A DNA stretch of 7,070 nt, taken from NCBI GenBank assembly GCA_018266965.1, contig JAFDZJ010000117.1:1-7070 (forward strand), read 5' to 3'. Source of the stretch: Bacteroidota bacterium. GTDB taxonomy: Bacteria; Bacteroidota; Bacteroidia; Flavobacteriales; Weeksellaceae. The translations under genes were made by a program, and so were the position numbers. The notes under the pieces were generated by a model, which saw nothing but the letters and a program-made list of their open reading frames with translations, did not search any database and was not told where the DNA came from. Each line of letters starts with the position of its first letter. The stretch's first letter is position 1. Below are positions 6,498-7,070 of the stretch, in pieces.

Positions 6498-6524
6498 TAA
6501 ATTTAATAAAAAAATCCCGACCAA
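6498..6524 (-). promoter_or_regulatory. Weak candidate promoter for dinB
   Basis: The minus strand has TTG (6524-6522) followed after 16 bases by TAAATTTA (6505-6498), one base off TAnnTTTG. Predicted initiation is near 6491, about 22 bases before the ATG. The TTG lies within the loop of the DUF3467 terminator hairpin. The short spacing and AT-rich context make this tentative. Confidence 0.28.
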
Positions 6525-6533
6525 AGCCGGGAT
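6508..6533 (-). terminator. Intrinsic terminator of the DUF3467 gene
   Basis: The minus strand reads ATCCCGGCTTTGGTCGGGAT (6533-6514). This folds into an 8-bp stem, including one G-U pair, with loop UUUG, and is followed directly by six T (6513-6508). It begins 24 bases after the stop of the DUF3467 gene and is the most GC-rich patch nearby. Confidence 0.88.
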
Positions 6534-6557
6534 TTATATTAAAAACTGTTGTTAATA

Positions 6558-6863
6558 TTAAGCATTAACATTGTTTCCACCTAATACGAAAGGCTCAACT
6601 TCTTTTATTTCTCCGAATTGTTTTTCGTAGTTTGCGATATTTTGTTGCAAAGCTGCCAATACTCTTTTAGCGTGTAGAGGAGCGATGATAACTCTTGATC
6701 TTACATTGGCTTGTTGTACACCTGGCATCATTTGTATAAAGTCCAATACAAATTCAGATGGAGAGTGGTTTACCAATGCTAGATTGCAATATACACCTGC
6801 AGCTACCATTTCGTTTAATTGGATGTTAATGTTTCCGTCTTGTGGATTTTGATTGTTGTCCAT
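6558..6863 (-). CDS. DUF3467 domain protein, 101 aa
   Basis: This small cytosolic protein has no signal or membrane segment. The DUF3467 pattern covers almost its whole length: INIQLNEMVAAGVYCNLALV (12-31), HSPSEFVLDFIQMMPGVQQA (33-52), VRSRVIIAPLHAKRVLAAL (54-72) and a C-terminal helix QQNIANYEKQFGEI (73-86). An Asn/Gln/Asp-rich head (2-9) and a short tail ending VLGGNNVNA lie outside the domain. The biochemical role of the family is not established as far as I know. In Bacteroidota I recall this gene lying directly downstream of rpoC, which would put the rpoBC operon beyond the right edge; that is memory and inference, not seen here. It ends in a strong terminator. No good minus-strand promoter is visible in the 207 bases upstream, which fits either readthrough from an upstream gene or a promoter I cannot recognise. 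Confidence 0.88.
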   Translation of the reverse strand: MDNNQNPQDGNINIQLNEMVAAGVYCNLALVNHSPSEFVLDFIQMMPGVQQANVRSRVIIAPLHAKRVLAALQQNIANYEKQFGEIKEVEPFVLGGNNVNA

Positions 6864-6883
6864 TTTATTTTAAATTTTTTTAT

Positions 6884-6953
6884 GTTAAAGGTTAGATTTT
6901 AGAAGTTAGAAATTAGAAGTTAGAAATTAGATTTTAGAAGTTAGATTTTAGAA
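6884..6953 (+). repeat. Left heptad array, ten 7-bp units (consensus DTTAGAW)
   Basis: From 6884 the sequence splits into ten consecutive heptads in exact 7-bp register: GTTAAAG, GTTAGAT, TTTAGAA, GTTAGAA, ATTAGAA, GTTAGAA, ATTAGAT, TTTAGAA, GTTAGAT, TTTAGAA. Only the first departs clearly from the TTAGA core. The array lies between the DUF3467 start and the right edge. Similar TTAGAAG/TTAGAAA runs occur between genes in flavobacteria, as I recall; function unknown. Confidence 0.9.
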
Positions 6954-6984
6954 TTGGTTTAAAATCAGCTATAAAATACTTTTG
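6954..6984 (+). promoter_or_regulatory. Candidate rightward promoter between the heptad arrays
   Basis: TTG (6954-6956) is followed after 20 bases by TACTTTTG (6977-6984), a full match to TAnnTTTG. It would fire rightwards, starting near 6991, through the right heptad array and out of the window. That implies either a plus-strand gene beyond 7070 or a transcript antisense to a minus-strand gene there. Its -7 box overlaps a palindrome. Confidence 0.4.
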
Positions 6985-6996
6985 TAAAAATACAAA
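6981..6996. repeat. Short palindrome between the heptad arrays
   Basis: TTTGTAAAAATACAAA consists of perfect 6-bp arms TTTGTA and TACAAA around AAAA. It sits roughly midway between the two arrays and overlaps the candidate -7 box, so it could be an operator or only a weak hairpin. Confidence 0.5.
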
Positions 6997-7010
6997 TTTT
7001 ATTTCTATTT

Positions 7011-7070
7011 CCTAATTTCTTCCCTCTAATCTCTAACTTCTAGTTTCTAATTTCTAGTTTCTAGTTTCTA
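7011..7070 (-). repeat. Right heptad array, inverted relative to the left one, continues past the edge
   Basis: Read on the minus strand from 7070, the heptads are TAGAAAC, TAGAAAC, TAGAAAT, TAGAAAC, TAGAAGT, TAGAGAT, TAGAGGG, AAGAAAT, then TAGG, again in strict 7-bp register. The TAGAA core equals that of the left array (6884-6953) but lies on the opposite strand. The two arrays together form an imperfect long inverted repeat. The unit touching the window end is complete, so the array may extend further. Confidence 0.88.

Larger units (their letters stand above)
6481..6549. repeat. 10-bp perfect inverted repeat enclosing the DUF3467 terminator
   Basis: ACAGTTTTTA (6481-6490) and its exact reverse complement TAAAAACTGT (6540-6549) flank the terminator hairpin, 49 bases apart. 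Pairing would give an outer stem around the inner hairpin. In AT-rich DNA a partly chance origin is possible, although the ACAG/CTGT ends are not simple A/T. Confidence 0.5.

Noticed and set aside
6884..7070. CRISPR array
   Set aside because: The repeats are contiguous 7-bp units with no spacers of 25-40 bp between them.

Overview
The window is AT-rich, densely coding bacterial DNA. Protein families and promoter style (TTG / TAnnTTTG boxes, no obvious Shine-Dalgarno sequences) point to a Bacteroidota member, most likely a flavobacterium of the Chryseobacterium/Weeksellaceae kind. That placement rests on recalled family resemblance, not on a search. I see no tRNA, rRNA, transposase, integrase or CRISPR array.

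Layout, left to right. (1) Positions 1-2753, all on the minus strand, hold a three-gene glycosyltransferase operon read right to left: a GT87-like polytopic membrane transferase, a GtrB/DPM1-like GT2 that probably charges polyprenyl phosphate with a sugar, and a GT4-type transferase cut by the left edge. The first two overlap by 4 bp (ATGA) and the third starts 8 bp later. (2) Positions 2801-4230, minus strand, hold an NlpC/P60 lipoprotein followed by dapD, ending in a strong intrinsic terminator. This pairs a peptidoglycan hydrolase with a lysine/diaminopimelate enzyme. (3) Positions 4231-4337 are a divergent promoter region. To its right, on the plus strand, lie an uncharacterised Bacteroidota protein and a small MerR-type regulator. 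(4) dinB (DNA polymerase IV) is convergent to them. (5) A DUF3467 protein lies upstream of dinB with its own terminator. (6) The right edge carries two oppositely oriented heptanucleotide repeat arrays around a short palindrome and a candidate rightward promoter.

The content is mostly housekeeping and envelope functions. The least explained parts are the right-edge heptad arrays, the uncharacterised 212-aa protein, and the clade-specific DapD active-site difference. Two starts were moved from the longest reading frame. The GT87 gene is placed at a GTG because the longer N-terminus translates the dapD terminator hairpin. The 212-aa protein is placed at an internal ATG because a good promoter lies inside the longer frame. 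I do not see a convincing new multi-gene system.
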